Shown piece after piece: positions 1 through 9,432 of a stretch of 64,000 nucleotides of DNA. The stretch comes from Porphyrobacter sp. HT-58-2 (GTDB lineage Bacteria > Pseudomonadota > Alphaproteobacteria > Sphingomonadales > Sphingomonadaceae). Position 1 is the first letter of the stretch. Each line of letters opens with the position of its first letter. The translations under genes and the position numbers were made by a program. Where the stretch lies: assembly GCF_002952215.1 (NCBI RefSeq), contig NZ_CP022600.1, forward strand, positions 62,001 to 126,000, in the 5' to 3' direction. The notes beneath the pieces are model-generated. The model worked only from the letters and a program-made list of their open reading frames with translations. It did not search any database and had not been told where the DNA came from.

Positions 1-100
1 CCGCAAGGGTCGCAATCAAGACCTTTGGTCGACCGGTGCGCGCAAGAGTAGCCGCCACCACGGCTCCGAGCATAACGATGACGACGAACTCGACGATCAC
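1..100 (-). CDS. 5' end of a possible small membrane protein (partial)
   Basis: A GTG codon at 100-98 opens a frame running off the left edge. It encodes a hydrophobic N-terminus (VIVEFVVIVMLGAVVAA) and then a basic stretch, TLARTGRPK, as in a single-pass or signal-anchor protein. An ATG in the same frame lies at 73-71. The frame starts only four bases after the stop of the enoyl-CoA hydratase gene, so it may be the next gene of that operon. Too little is visible to name a family. Confidence 0.3.
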   Translation of the reverse strand, partial: MIVEFVVIVMLGAVVAATLARTGRPKVLIATLA

Positions 101-104
101 GGGC

Positions 105-899
105 CTAGCGCCCCTTCCACTGCCCTTCGCGCTTCTCGATGAAGGCGGCCATTCCCTCGGCCTTGTCCTCGCTCGCAGTCAGGATCTGGAAGATCCGGCG
201 CTCGACGATCAGGCCCTGATCGAGGGTCATTTCGAAAGCCGAGTTGACCATCTCCTTGTTGGCGATGGTCGCCATCGGCGGCATCGCGGCGATGGTCGCG
301 GCAGTCTTGAGGCTTTCGGCGATCAGTTCCTCATGCGGCACCACGCGGGCCACCAGATTGCTGCGCTCCGCTTCTTCTGCGCCCATCATCCGCCCGGTGA
401 GGCACATTTCCATCGACTTCGACTTGCCGATCGCCCGCGTCAGCCGCTGCGATCCGCCCATGCCGGGGGCCACGCCAAGCTTGATCTCGGGCTGGCCGAA
501 CTTTGCCTTGTCGGACGCGATGATGAAATCCGCCATCATCGCCAGCTCGCACCCGCCGCCCAGCGCGAAGCCGTTCACGGCGGCGATCCAGGGCTTCCTC
601 GTCTTCTTGACGATCTCGGAGGTCCAGGGGGCGAAGAAATCGTCGAGATAGAAATCCGCCGCCGGTTTCTCGCTCATCTCCTTGATGTCGGCGCCCGCCG
701 CGAAGGCCTTGTCGCCGCTGCCCGTCAGGATCGCGCAAAGCTGCGAGCCGTCCGCCTGATAGGCAGCAAAAGCCTCGATCAGCTCCGAAAGAACCTGCGA
801 ATTCAATGCATTCAGTGCCTGCGGACGGTTGATGGTGAGCAGCGTGACACCCTTCGTGCCGCGCGCATCCATTTCGACGGTGATGGTTTCGTAAGTCAT
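105..899 (-). CDS. enoyl-CoA hydratase (valine catabolism operon)
   Basis: Crotonase-fold hydratase of 264 aa, the usual length for a single-domain short-chain enoyl-CoA hydratase. The oxyanion-hole region [11 protein letters not shown] is followed by the two glutamate-bearing segments of active hydratases, [14 protein letters not shown] and [16 protein letters not shown]. The start at 899 is chosen because its ATG overlaps the stop of the upstream hydrolase gene as ATGA (896-899); a further upstream ATG at 911 would lie inside that gene. In this operon the likely substrate is methacrylyl-CoA, hydrated to 3-hydroxyisobutyryl-CoA, but other 2-enoyl-CoAs are possible. The family is clear; the exact substrate is inferred from neighbours. 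Confidence 0.9.
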   Translation of the reverse strand: MTYETITVEMDARGTKGVTLLTINRPQALNALNSQVLSELIEAFAAYQADGSQLCAILTGSGDKAFAAGADIKEMSEKPAADFYLDDFFAPWTSEIVKKTRKPWIAAVNGFALGGGCELAMMADFIIASDKAKFGQPEIKLGVAPGMGGSQRLTRAIGKSKSMEMCLTGRMMGAEEAERSNLVARVVPHEELIAESLKTAATIAAMPPMATIANKEMVNSAFEMTLDQGLIVERRIFQILTASEDKAEGMAAFIEKREGQWKGR

Positions 900-1951
900 A
901 AGGGTTTCCATTCCTCATCGGCGGGCAGGGGCGCGAAGATGCTGTCGAGCAATTCCTCGCTCACCTCTTCGGGCGTGGCCGGGTCCCACTTGGGATCATT
1001 GGTCTTGTCGACGATCACCGCGCGCACGCCCTCGGCAAAATCCGGGCGGGTCAGCACGCGGCTGGCGATGCGGTATTCCATACGCATGTTGTCGGCGAAA
1101 TCGGTCAGTTGCGCACTCTCGGCGAGCTGGCGAAGCGCAACCTTGCAGGTCTGGGGACTCTTGGTGCCGAGCGTGTCACGTTCCTTCATGGCCCAGTCGT
1201 CCCCCGCCTCGGCGGCGGCTTCAAGGCTGGCGAGAATGTCCTCGTAACGCTCGGAGGCGAAATGCTTGGCGATCTTGTCGGCATTGGCTTCGATCCGCGC
1301 CTTGGGCGGGGTGCCGACGGGTTCGCTGAGGATCCCTGAAATACGATCGGGATGGTCATGGATGCGCGCCTTGATATCCTCCAGCATCTCATGCGGCACG
1401 TAATGCGTCGCAAGCCCCGTCCAGAGGCACTCCGCCCCATCAAGCCGCGCCCCCGTCAGCGCGAGAAACTGCCCGAGCCTGCGTCCCAGCCGGGAGAGAT
1501 ACCAGCCGCCGCCAACATCGGGGAACAGGCCGATGCCGGTTTCGGGCATGGCAAAGCGGGTGTTCTCGGTTGCCACGCGATACTTCGCGGGCTGGCTGAT
1601 GCCCACGCCGCCGCCCATCGTGATGCCATCCATGAAAGCCACGATCGGCTTGGCATAGGTGAACATCTGGTGGTTCAGCTGATATTCGTCGTGGAAGAAC
1701 TTCCGACCGGACACGCCGCCATCATGCAGCGCCGAATTGCGCAGGAAGGCAATGTCGCCCCCGGCACAGAAGCCGCGCCCCTCGGCATGATCGAGGATCA
1801 CCGCCTTGATGCTGTCGTCATTCGCCCATTCGGTCAGCGCCGCGCTCATCGCATGGCACATCTCCAGGGTCAGCGCATGCAGCGCCTTGGGCCGGTTGAG
1901 GCTGATATGGCCGATGGGGCCTTGAGTAGCGATCAGGACATCGTCGGTCAT
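896..1951 (-). CDS. 3-hydroxyisobutyryl-CoA hydrolase
   Basis: 351 aa, longer than plain crotonases and typical of HIBCH-type hydrolases, which cleave 3-hydroxyisobutyryl-CoA to 3-hydroxyisobutyrate and CoA. Visible motifs are [14 protein letters not shown] (oxyanion hole), [16 protein letters not shown], and [20 protein letters not shown], whose E and D are the diagnostic catalytic positions of this subfamily. The C-terminal 150 residues match the extra helical region of the family. It follows the acyl-CoA dehydrogenase gene by 21 bases and overlaps the hydratase start by four, giving the order dehydrogenase, hydrolase, hydratase on one transcript. Confidence 0.88.
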   Translation of the reverse strand: MTDDVLIATQGPIGHISLNRPKALHALTLEMCHAMSAALTEWANDDSIKAVILDHAEGRGFCAGGDIAFLRNSALHDGGVSGRKFFHDEYQLNHQMFTYAKPIVAFMDGITMGGGVGISQPAKYRVATENTRFAMPETGIGLFPDVGGGWYLSRLGRRLGQFLALTGARLDGAECLWTGLATHYVPHEMLEDIKARIHDHPDRISGILSEPVGTPPKARIEANADKIAKHFASERYEDILASLEAAAEAGDDWAMKERDTLGTKSPQTCKVALRQLAESAQLTDFADNMRMEYRIASRVLTRPDFAEGVRAVIVDKTNDPKWDPATPEEVSEELLDSIFAPLPADEEWKPL

Positions 1952-1972
1952 TTTATTCCCCTCGCGCGGCGC

Positions 1973-3118
1973 TCACTGGCGCAGAAGGTCCCGGCCCACG
2001 ACCATACGCATGATCTGGTTGGTGCCTTCAAGGATCGAATGCACCCTGAGGTCACGCCAGAAGCGTTCGATCGGGTAGTCCTGCAAGTAGCCGTAGCCGC
2101 CGAACAATTGCAGCGCGCGGTCTACAATCGCGCTGCCGTTATCGGTCGCCAGCCGCTTGGCCATCGCGGAAAAGCGCGTCTTGTCGGGCGCGTTGTCGGT
2201 CACCTTCGCTGCTGCAAGGTAAAGCAGCGCGCGCGCCGCTTCGAGATCGGTTGCCATGTCGGCGAGCATGAACTGGGTGTTCTGGAACTCGGCCACCGCC
2301 TGGCCGAACTGCTTGCGATCCTTGGTGTACTGAATCGCTTCGTCGAGGCACCTTTGCGCCCCGCCCAGCGAGCAGGCGCCGATGTTGAGCCGTCCGCCAT
2401 CCAGTCCCATCATCGCAATGCGGAAGCCCTCACCCTCGCCGCCGACGAGGTTCTCCACCGGCACACGCACGTCTTCGAGGATCAGCTGCGCGGTCGGCTG
2501 CGAATGCCAGCCGAGCTTCTTCTCGTTGGCGCCGAAGCTGACGCCGGGCATGTCCTTTTCGATCACCATGCAGGAAATGCCCTTCGGCCCGTCCTCACCG
2601 GTGCGGACCATCACGGTGTAAATCTCGTTCGCGCCCGCGCCGGAGATGAACTGCTTGGTGCCGTTGACGACGAAGTGATCGCCGTCCCGCCGCGCCGTGG
2701 TGCGCAGGGCGCTGGCGTCCGATCCGCTCGAAGGTTCGGTCAGGCAGTAGCTGGCGATCTTTTCCATGGTGACGAGATCGGGGAGATACTTGGCCTTCAC
2801 CGCCTCTCCGCCAAAACGGTCGATCATCCAGGCGGCCATGTTGTGGATCGAGATGAAGGCGCTGGTGGAAGGGCAGCCATAGGCCATCGCTTCCATGATC
2901 AGCGCCGCCTCAAGGCGGCCCAGCCCGATCCCGCCTGATTGTTCCGAGACATAGATCGCGCCGAAGCCCAGCTCGGCGCTTTCCTTGATGATGTCGCGCG
3001 GGAAGATGTGCCTTTCGTCCCACTCGGCAGCGTTGGGGGTGATGCGGTCGGCGGTGAAACGCTGCGCGACCTCGCGGATCGCCAGTTGATCGTCGGTGAG
3101 TTGGAATTGTCCGTGCAT
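1973..3118 (-). CDS. acyl-CoA dehydrogenase, probably isobutyryl-CoA dehydrogenase
   Basis: 381 aa FAD-dependent acyl-CoA dehydrogenase. YCLTEPSSGSDASALRTTA is the flavin and substrate segment. The C-terminal FGGYGYLQDYPIERFWRDLR with SILEGTNQIMRM carries the catalytic Glu of the EGTNQI type found in short and branched-chain members. The ATG at 3118 begins MHGQFQLTDDQLAIREV, the family's usual N-terminus; the extra codons upstream are low-complexity and not conserved-looking. Downstream hydrolase and hydratase genes point to valine degradation (isobutyryl-CoA to methacrylyl-CoA). A related short-chain specificity cannot be excluded. Confidence 0.9.
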   Translation of the reverse strand: MHGQFQLTDDQLAIREVAQRFTADRITPNAAEWDERHIFPRDIIKESAELGFGAIYVSEQSGGIGLGRLEAALIMEAMAYGCPSTSAFISIHNMAAWMIDRFGGEAVKAKYLPDLVTMEKIASYCLTEPSSGSDASALRTTARRDGDHFVVNGTKQFISGAGANEIYTVMVRTGEDGPKGISCMVIEKDMPGVSFGANEKKLGWHSQPTAQLILEDVRVPVENLVGGEGEGFRIAMMGLDGGRLNIGACSLGGAQRCLDEAIQYTKDRKQFGQAVAEFQNTQFMLADMATDLEAARALLYLAAAKVTDNAPDKTRFSAMAKRLATDNGSAIVDRALQLFGGYGYLQDYPIERFWRDLRVHSILEGTNQIMRMVVGRDLLRQ

Positions 3119-3244
3119 AGCCAAGGCCTCTAACCGGGTTGGCGGGGTTAGAAAAGGCTGGCGCACACGGCGGGCTTGCGGTTTTTTGCTAGGCGAGGGC
3201 GGATTGGTGCAACCCATCCGGCCTCGGCATGCGTAAACCATGAC

Positions 3245-3622
3245 ATGCCCAGCGCCCCGCCCCGCCTGATTCTCGTCTACAACGCCGACAGCGGCTGGCA
3301 GAACGCGGTCAAGGACGCGGCGTGGAAGGTGGTTCGGCCAGCGACTTACCCCTGCTCGCTATGCGCGCTGACCTATGGCTGGGTGGCGATGCATGGGCGC
3401 TGGCGGCGGTTTCTGGATGGGTTGGCGATGGCCAAGGTGTTCCACCACAAGGATGATTTCGCAGCGGCCTTTCCGCAGATGGAGGTCGCTCTGCCGGCGA
3501 TCCTGCTGGCCGAAGCTGGCGGAGCGCCGCGTGTCCTGGTGAGCGCGGCGGAGCTTGACGCGCTGGCCGATCTCCACGCCCTGATCGCGTTGGTCGAGGC
3601 GCGATTGGCAGGGCCTCAGTAA
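3245..3622 (+). CDS. conserved hypothetical protein with CSLC motif
   Basis: 125 aa from the ATG at 3245 (MPSAPPRLILVYNADSGW). The N-terminus resembles a beta strand, followed by AAWKVVRPATYPCSLCALTY, which places two cysteines in a CSLC motif that could bind a metal or be redox-active. No membrane segment or signal peptide is visible. It diverges from the acyl-CoA dehydrogenase operon, and its stop overlaps the convergent downstream gene by seven bases. The function is not recognised. Confidence 0.75.
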   Translation: MPSAPPRLILVYNADSGWQNAVKDAAWKVVRPATYPCSLCALTYGWVAMHGRWRRFLDGLAMAKVFHHKDDFAAAFPQMEVALPAILLAEAGGAPRVLVSAAELDALADLHALIALVEARLAGPQ

Positions 3623-4209
3623 ACGACCATCGGGGCAAGTTCGAAACGGCAGTCGTCGAGCTTGCCCACTTCCAACGCCTTGGCAAAGGCTTCGGCTGAC
3701 GGGGCAAGACGGCGGATCAGGATCACGCCCTTGGTGGTCGGCGAATAGACCACGAAATCGCGGCCAAAGCGCCCGGGATCACCCGTCCTGAATGCAGTCA
3801 CAGGCCCGTTCTCGCCCACTCCCGGTTGCAGGCCTACGCTGACCGATTTGCCCGTCCCCCGGATTGTGGCGAAGTTGTTGGTGCTGGCATCGAAGAACGA
3901 GAGCGATTGATAGTCGTCCCACCGGGCCATCGTCACCTCAAGCCGGGGCGCACCGCTGCCGCCCCCTTCGGGCGTGGTCAGGTCATAGCGGCACAGCGCG
4001 TAATACAGATCGGGCGACGATCGCACCACCTGCTGGCTCTGCGGCGTTACCCGTTCGGGCGTGGTGAAGGCATGGAGCGCCACGCCGCGCGCCGCCAGCG
4101 CGTCCATCGCGCGGGCCATGATGAACGAGGGGGCGAAATATAGTGTCAGTGCATGACCTGCAACAGCGCAGGCCATCAGTACAGCGAGCGGGCCGATCCA
4201 GCGCTTCAT
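3616..4209 (-). CDS. DUF1254-like exported or membrane-anchored protein
   Basis: 197 aa. An N-terminal hydrophobic segment (residues about 5-25, WIGPLAVLMACAVAGHALTL) is a signal anchor, followed by a domain resembling DUF1254. That domain includes SSPDLYYALCRYDLT and YQSLSFFDASTNNFATIRG. The start ATG at 4209 overlaps the stop of the upstream DUF1214-like gene as ATGA. DUF1254 and DUF1214 commonly occur fused or adjacent in periplasmic proteins of unknown function, and here they are separate coupled genes. The family call is by resemblance; no enzymatic role is known to me. Confidence 0.7.
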   Translation of the reverse strand: MKRWIGPLAVLMACAVAGHALTLYFAPSFIMARAMDALAARGVALHAFTTPERVTPQSQQVVRSSPDLYYALCRYDLTTPEGGGSGAPRLEVTMARWDDYQSLSFFDASTNNFATIRGTGKSVSVGLQPGVGENGPVTAFRTGDPGRFGRDFVVYSPTTKGVILIRRLAPSAEAFAKALEVGKLDDCRFELAPMVVY

Positions 4210-4811
4210 CCGCCATCCTCCCCTTCACAGCCCAGCCGGGTAACCGACGGCGGTTCGAGCACCGCCGCCGGATCGGCAAGCAGCGCGGGTTCGGGCATGT
4301 AAAGCCGCAGAGTCAGATCGAAGGTTCCAGCGTTGCGGCTGGAAATCCAGTGCGCAGCATCGGCGGGTCGTTCGGAAGCAATCACGGCCTGCCATGCCCC
4401 GGGACCGGTCCGGCCCGCATCGATGCTGAGCGCGCCGTCGGTATTGCCTGGCAACATGCTGCGCGCATCATAAAGCGTGACTGACCACCACCCGGCCGGA
4501 ATAGAGCCGCCCCCGATGCGATAGCGGCAAGCCTCACGCAAGGGTTGCCCGTCATCATCGACGAAGCGAGTGAAGTAGACGGCCTCGGTCTTGGCCAGTG
4601 CCAGCAGGCCATGGCGGGCAACGCGGGCGCGGGTATAGGGATCGGCAGCTTCGGAACCGACTGCGAAATCGCTGCGCCAGCCCGCCACATCGACGTTCCC
4701 GAAAGCAAGACTGCGCCCTTCAGGCCATAGGCCCGCCATCCACAGGGAGCTAGCGAGCCCGAGCGAGAGGCCCATGACGGCAGCGACAAAATAGACGAGT
4801 GTGCGCCGCAT
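4206..4811 (-). CDS. DUF1214-like membrane-anchored protein
   Basis: 201 aa from the ATG at 4811 (MRRTLVYFVAAVMGLSLGLA), a clear N-terminal membrane anchor. The body contains YTRARVARHGLLALAKTEAVYF and PAGWWSVTLYD, which resemble DUF1214. The ATG shares one base with the RidA stop (TGATG), and the gene's own stop overlaps the DUF1254-like start, so the three are translationally coupled. Upstream starts would lie inside the RidA gene and are rejected. Probably periplasmic; function unknown. Confidence 0.72.
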   Translation of the reverse strand: MRRTLVYFVAAVMGLSLGLASSLWMAGLWPEGRSLAFGNVDVAGWRSDFAVGSEAADPYTRARVARHGLLALAKTEAVYFTRFVDDDGQPLREACRYRIGGGSIPAGWWSVTLYDARSMLPGNTDGALSIDAGRTGPGAWQAVIASERPADAAHWISSRNAGTFDLTLRLYMPEPALLADPAAVLEPPSVTRLGCEGEDGG

Positions 4812-5200
4812 CAGCCGCGGATCACCGCTTCGGCCTCGATCTCCACCCGCCATTCAGGCCGGGCCAGCCACGCGACCCCGGCCATGGTAGAAGCCGGACG
4901 GCCGGCGCCGAAGAACCGGGCATGAACCGCGCCAACCGCATCCTGATCGGCAGGGTCGGTCAACAGCATCCGGGTGCGCACCAAATCGGCTGCGCTGCCG
5001 CCCAATTCCTCGATTGCCGCGATGATGATCGCGCAGCACCGTTCGGCCTGCTCCCCGGCGCCGCCCGGCGTGGTCGAACCATCAGGCTCGATCGGGCCGG
5101 TGCCAGCAACGATGATCCGCTGGCCCACTCTGATCGCGCGGGCAAAACCGAAAGCTGCCTCGTACGGTGAACCCGAGGTCGCCCTGTGTCGTTCACTCAT
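4811..5200 (-). CDS. RidA/YjgF/UK114 family protein
   Basis: 129 aa, the standard length of the Rid family of reactive-intermediate (enamine/imine) deaminases. The C-terminal block RTRMLLTDPADQ with GRPASTMAGVAWLARPEWRVEIEAEA contains the conserved Arg (LVRTRM), the RP.ST turn and the VEIEA strand that form the inter-subunit active site. It may act on imines or on another carbonyl compound; members of the Rid1-7 subfamilies differ. The ATG at 5200 overlaps the upstream I78 inhibitor stop as ATGA. Confidence 0.85.
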   Translation of the reverse strand: MSERHRATSGSPYEAAFGFARAIRVGQRIIVAGTGPIEPDGSTTPGGAGEQAERCCAIIIAAIEELGGSAADLVRTRMLLTDPADQDAVGAVHARFFGAGRPASTMAGVAWLARPEWRVEIEAEAVIRG

Positions 5201-5508
5201 CCGCAGGTAATCTCGGCGATCATCATAGCCTCATCATAGCGGACGTTCACGCGATCCTGCCGGTAATCCATTGTCCAGGCGGCGTTCGGCGGGCCCCAGC
5301 GCAGGGTGCGCGCCCCGCTTTCCCGAAGGATTGCGACACCGATCGTCTGCGTCGCTTGCTGGCCGATATGACTGCGGGCCGCATCGGCATTGCAGAGCAT
5401 CACACCGCTCTCTCCGGGCGTGGCGCCCGGATCAGGTGCGGTCTCAACGGCGGCCGTGACACAACTGGCAAGGCCCAAGGACGCCAGCATCACTGCGATT
5501 GTTTTCAT
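5197..5508 (-). CDS. I78-family peptidase inhibitor lipoprotein
   Basis: 103 aa from the ATG at 5508 (MKTIAVMLASLGLASCVTAA). LGLASC is a convincing lipobox, so the protein should be a lipoprotein. The mature part (CNADAARSHIGQQ, with WTMDYRQDRVNVRYDE and IAEITCG) matches the potato-inhibitor-like I78 family, which inhibits serine proteases. Two cysteines flank the domain. It heads a four-gene coupled operon with RidA, DUF1214-like and DUF1254-like genes. Confidence 0.8.
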   Translation of the reverse strand: MKTIAVMLASLGLASCVTAAVETAPDPGATPGESGVMLCNADAARSHIGQQATQTIGVAILRESGARTLRWGPPNAAWTMDYRQDRVNVRYDEAMMIAEITCG

Positions 5509-5579
5509 GCCATCCCCTCGCAATTGTGCGTGGGGAAGCTATCAGCCACGGCACGGAATGAGAAGCATCAACCGCGCCT

Positions 5580-7928
5580 TCAAGCTGCCCTTGCAGCCTT
5601 TGCGCTCAAGCCGGATGCTGCAGCACGCTGCGCCAGTTCATCAGCCGGCAGCGGGCGGCTGACGAAATAGCCCTGCGCATAATCGCAGCCGATACGCCGC
5701 AGGAAGGCGAGACATTCGGCCTCCTCGATCCCTTCGGCAACAACCTTGAGACCAAGCTCGTGCGCCAGTTGCACAGTCGAGCGCACCAGCATCGCATCGC
5801 CCTTGTCTACGTGGGCATTGCTGACGAACATCCGGTCAATCTTCAACTCGGACAGCGGCAATAGCTTGAGGTAGTTCATGGCCGATTGTCCGGTGCCGTA
5901 ATCGTCCATAGAGATGCGAATACCCGCAGCCCGGAACCGTTCGAGACTGGCGATGGCCTGATTCACGTCCTCGAAATTCGCGCTTTCGGTCACTTCGAAG
6001 GTCAACAGATGGGCCGGAACATCGGCCCGCGCCACCAAGGCCAAAGCGCGGCTGGCGAAACGGTCAGAGCTCAGGAGCGTGGCCGAAATGTTCACCGCAG
6101 CGCTGATCACAAGCCCGTTGTCGCTCCATAGCCGCATGTCCTCTAGCGCACGGGCAAGAACACCAATCGTCAAGTCGTCGATCCGTCCGGCTTCCTCGAT
6201 CAGCGGGATAAAGCTGTCGGGCGGCAAGGGGCCGCGCACCGGATGATGCCAACGCACCAGCGCCTCGACGGCATCGATCCGATCATTCGCAAGATTGAGC
6301 TTAGGCTGATAGACGACACCAATATGTCCTTCGCGAAGGGCATCGTCGAGCTCCCCCAGCAGCGAAAACTGCGCTGAGGCGAGTTCGCCTTCGCCCGCTT
6401 CGTGCAGACGCCAGGGCTTACCCGACCGCTTGGCGAGGCTGGCAGCGTGCACGGCATTCGCGGCAGCATCCACACCGCCGGCAGACGCAACCCCAAAAGT
6501 GAGCGAAATGCCGAGCCTGCGCCCTGCGATTTCGAAGGGGCTGCGCATCACCGCCCTGAGGCCCGCCAACAAGGGTTCGAGTTCATCCAGCCCCAGCGCT
6601 GTCGACCACACCAGCGTCCGCGGGTCGACACGATAGACGGTCATGGCATTGCCCGTCACCTGTAGCCGGTCGACCAAGCGGCGCATCAGGTCGCCGCGAT
6701 GCGCCTGATCGACCGCGAGGTTGAGAGCATCGAAATCGTCAATCTGGGCGGCAACGAAATGCCGGTGTTCCGGAGTAGGGTCCCACTCTTCGAGCGCGAG
6801 CTTGTTGGGCAAGCCGCTTTCCTCGTCGATCCGGCGCCTGTGTTCGGCCGCACGATAGGTGAGCACAACGAGGCGCAACATCGCCATCATCGCCAGCAGC
6901 GCCAGCGCCGGCATGATCTGGAACCACATGTCGGCATAAAAACGCGCGATCATCATGACGATCATCACGCCCCCGGCCGCAAGCCCAAACCGCAGCACGA
7001 CCTGCCCACGCTGACCCGCCGCGCCAATCACGAGCGCCAATAGCGTCGCAATGATCAGCGGGACTTGCCAGCCGCCATGGATAGGCACCCCATCCATCAA
7101 GGTCTCGGCGGCCAATGCCTGCACCACAACGCCGGGGATCACGCCATGGCCCGGCACCGGATAGCGATCGCCCAGTTCGACCGCAGTCGCACCCACGATT
7201 ACGTCCTTGCCCTTGAGGCTTCCGGGCGGGATGACGCCGTTCTCGATGGCGATAAAGCTGTGACGCGGGATCGAAGCGGGATCGATCGCGTAGTCGACCT
7301 GAAAACTATCGCCGACCGCGCCCGATTGCCCCGAGACGAAAGCCGCAAGCGAGGGGCGGGGCGTGCCATCAGTCCGCGTACCGAGCGGGAGCTGCCGCAA
7401 GAACCCGTCCGGATCGGGAATGACCGATACTGAGGCCAGATGCGCATGTTCCCGCAAGGGTGCGATCGGGAGAGAGTCAAGCTGACGAACGTCGCGAGAC
7501 CCGGCGTTCTGATGAAAGGTCGCAAGCGCCACCGGCGCACGCATCGCACCGATCGCCTTGGCAAAGGCCGCATCGCCCGCACTGTCGGCCCTGCTCGAAA
7601 AGTCGACGTCGAAACTGACCGAACGTACCCCAGCCATGTCAAGCTGGGCGATCATCCGGGCATAGTGATCGCGCGGCCAAGGCCAGCGCTGGATCGCCGC
7701 CATACTGGCAGCATCCATCTCGACTATATGCACCTGCCCGCTGGCGGGTCGGCTGAAGAGGCTGAAAGACAACTCTTCAAACCGGCTATCGGCAGCGCGG
7801 AAGCCACCCGTGCTGGCCGCGATGACGACCAGCAGCACGAGCGCACCGAGCATGATGAGCCTGACGCGAAGGCCGTCGGCCATCAACGAGGCCGCCGCAA
7901 CCGCGGAGGAGGCGCGTGGGGACTTCAC
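5580..7928 (-). CDS. CHASE2 sensor, degenerate GGDEF and EAL phosphodiesterase
   Basis: 782 aa membrane signalling protein. TM1 lies at about 24-41, the extracytoplasmic CHASE2 domain at about 45-285 (ADSRFEELSFSLFSRP, FDVDFSSRAD), and three more TM segments at about 289-357. A GGDEF-like domain (about 365-510) lacks the GGDEF motif, having VDPRTLVW instead. The EAL domain (518-770) keeps E555 (EALVRW), N613, E645/E648, D675-D676 (DDYGTG), K696, E732 and Q752, so active c-di-GMP hydrolysis is expected. The gene follows the FecR-domain gene by 19 bases on the same strand. The stimulus is unknown; the FecR-like protein is the obvious candidate partner. Confidence 0.9.
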   Translation of the reverse strand: MKSPRASSAVAAASLMADGLRVRLIMLGALVLLVVIAASTGGFRAADSRFEELSFSLFSRPASGQVHIVEMDAASMAAIQRWPWPRDHYARMIAQLDMAGVRSVSFDVDFSSRADSAGDAAFAKAIGAMRAPVALATFHQNAGSRDVRQLDSLPIAPLREHAHLASVSVIPDPDGFLRQLPLGTRTDGTPRPSLAAFVSGQSGAVGDSFQVDYAIDPASIPRHSFIAIENGVIPPGSLKGKDVIVGATAVELGDRYPVPGHGVIPGVVVQALAAETLMDGVPIHGGWQVPLIIATLLALVIGAAGQRGQVVLRFGLAAGGVMIVMMIARFYADMWFQIMPALALLAMMAMLRLVVLTYRAAEHRRRIDEESGLPNKLALEEWDPTPEHRHFVAAQIDDFDALNLAVDQAHRGDLMRRLVDRLQVTGNAMTVYRVDPRTLVWSTALGLDELEPLLAGLRAVMRSPFEIAGRRLGISLTFGVASAGGVDAAANAVHAASLAKRSGKPWRLHEAGEGELASAQFSLLGELDDALREGHIGVVYQPKLNLANDRIDAVEALVRWHHPVRGPLPPDSFIPLIEEAGRIDDLTIGVLARALEDMRLWSDNGLVISAAVNISATLLSSDRFASRALALVARADVPAHLLTFEVTESANFEDVNQAIASLERFRAAGIRISMDDYGTGQSAMNYLKLLPLSELKIDRMFVSNAHVDKGDAMLVRSTVQLAHELGLKVVAEGIEEAECLAFLRRIGCDYAQGYFVSRPLPADELAQRAAASGLSAKAARAA

Positions 7929-7947
7929 GCGGACTGACCGTGGTGCC

Positions 7948-9432
7948 TCAATGCGGATAGGCGGCCGGATAGCCGCTCACACCGGCGACACCCGGATCAT
8001 AGCTGGCAGCGGGAACCGCAGCGCCTTCGTCGAGGCGAATGCGAATTTCGATGCCGGGGCCTCGGCGTCCGTTGCCGTTACCATTGCCATTGCCATTGCC
8101 GTTGCCGTTGCCGTTGCCGGGGTCACGGTCACCATCATTGCCATTACCGTTGCCAGGGCCACGGTCACCGCCATTGCCGTTGCCATTCCCAGGGCCACGG
8201 TCTCCATCATTCCCGCCGCCATTGCCGGGGCCGCGGTCGCCTTCGTTACCGTTGCCGTTACCGTTTCCGTTGCCGGGATCGCGGTCACCGCCGTTGCCGT
8301 TACCGTTGCCGGGGCCGCGGTCGCCGTCGTTGCCGCTGCCGTTCCCGTTGCCGTTCCCGTTGCCGGGGCCGCGATCGTCGTCATCGTCATCGCCATCGCC
8401 ATCGCCATCGCCATCGCCGCCATTACGATCATCATCGTCGCGGTCGTCATCATCGTCGCGGTCATAATCATCATCGTCACCGCGACTTTCGGCAGGGCCA
8501 TTTCCTCCTTCTCGGGCGTCGGCGTCGTTGCCTCTGCCATTGCCATTGCCATTCCCGTTGCCGTTGCCAGGGTCGTTGGGGCCAGCGCCGCGGGTTTCCT
8601 CGGCAAATGCGGGGCGGTTACCGCGTGCAGTGTTGTCGGCAGCAACGCTAGCGACCAGGACCGCCACCTCGCCCGAGGCAAAGCCGCGCGAATATTCCCT
8701 GAGATCGCCGGGTGTGCTGGTGATGGCCTGTTCGATGCGCGCCGGTGCTTCGCCTTGCTGCGCTGCGGGCTGATAAGAGGAGGCCGCTGCGGCCGGGGCA
8801 GCAGGACTGTCGGCAGAAGGTTGGGCGGCTTGCGGCTGGGAACCTCGCGCGGGCGAATCGAGCACACGCCGGCCCTCGCCTTCGATCACCATGCGCAGCG
8901 GATCGCCTGCCGCGATCATCGCCACGGCGCCCGGAAGGATCAACTCACGCGCTCCGCCGTCGCGGGTCGAAGTCTCGACCGCGCCTTCGGTGACTTGCAG
9001 ACTGGCGCCTTCATTGCTTACCGAGACAACGAAGGTCGTGCCTTTTACCACGGCCGCCAAGTAGGGCGTCTCGACCCCGAAATGCGGATTTGGCTGCTTG
9101 CCGATATTGAACAGCGCGCTGCCATAATCCTGCAGAATCTGGATCACACCCTTCTGGCGAGAGGCTTCGGGAATGCGCAGCTGTGCGTTCTGGCGCAGCG
9201 TCACGAATTCCCGGCCCCGCACCAGCACCGCCGATGATCGCGCTTCGGTGCGAATGGTTGCGCCCGCCACCAGCTCGGCGCCAGCCTTACCCGGACGTTG
9301 GCCGCGACTGTCGATGACTACGACGACGCCCTTGGCTTCGCTGATGGTCCAGGCCGTGCCCTGGGCGAGCGCGGGGGTACCGCTTTAAAGCAGCAGGGCG
9401 AGGGGCATGAAGAGGCGCAAAAACGTTTGCAT
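7948..9432 (-). pseudogene. FecR-domain protein with Gly-Asn/Asp repeats, interrupted by a nonsense codon in the signal peptide
   Basis: The natural start appears to be the ATG at 9432, giving MQTFLRLFMPLALLL. Codon 16 (9387-9385) is TAA, and the frame then continues SGTPALAQGTAWTISEAKG, an intact signal-peptide end with an ALAQ cleavage site, into a FecR domain (about residues 50-160) and 440 open codons. The second half is a low-complexity run of GNGNGN, DRGPG and Asp-rich repeats (DNA about 8060-8590). The only in-frame start after the stop is the GTG at 9270, which would lack an export signal. Either the gene is dead, the base is a sequencing error, or the stop is read through. A change of one base (TAA from CAA) would explain it. 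Confidence 0.65.

Noticed and set aside
1352..2938. Long plus-strand frame opposite the valine-catabolism genes
   Set aside because: Antisense of two genes with strong family motifs and catalytic residues; a normal shadow in high-GC DNA.
8060..8590. Tandem repeats resembling a CRISPR array or minisatellite
   Set aside because: Units of six to nine bases are codon repeats (GGC-AAT or GGT-AAC, and GAT runs) within the FecR-protein frame; there are no unique spacers of constant length.
7810..9237. Long plus-strand frame (475 aa) rich in Val, Ala and Ile
   Set aside because: It is the antisense of the Gly-Asn/Asp repeats of the FecR-domain gene; its low complexity comes from that repeat, with no plausible start or context.
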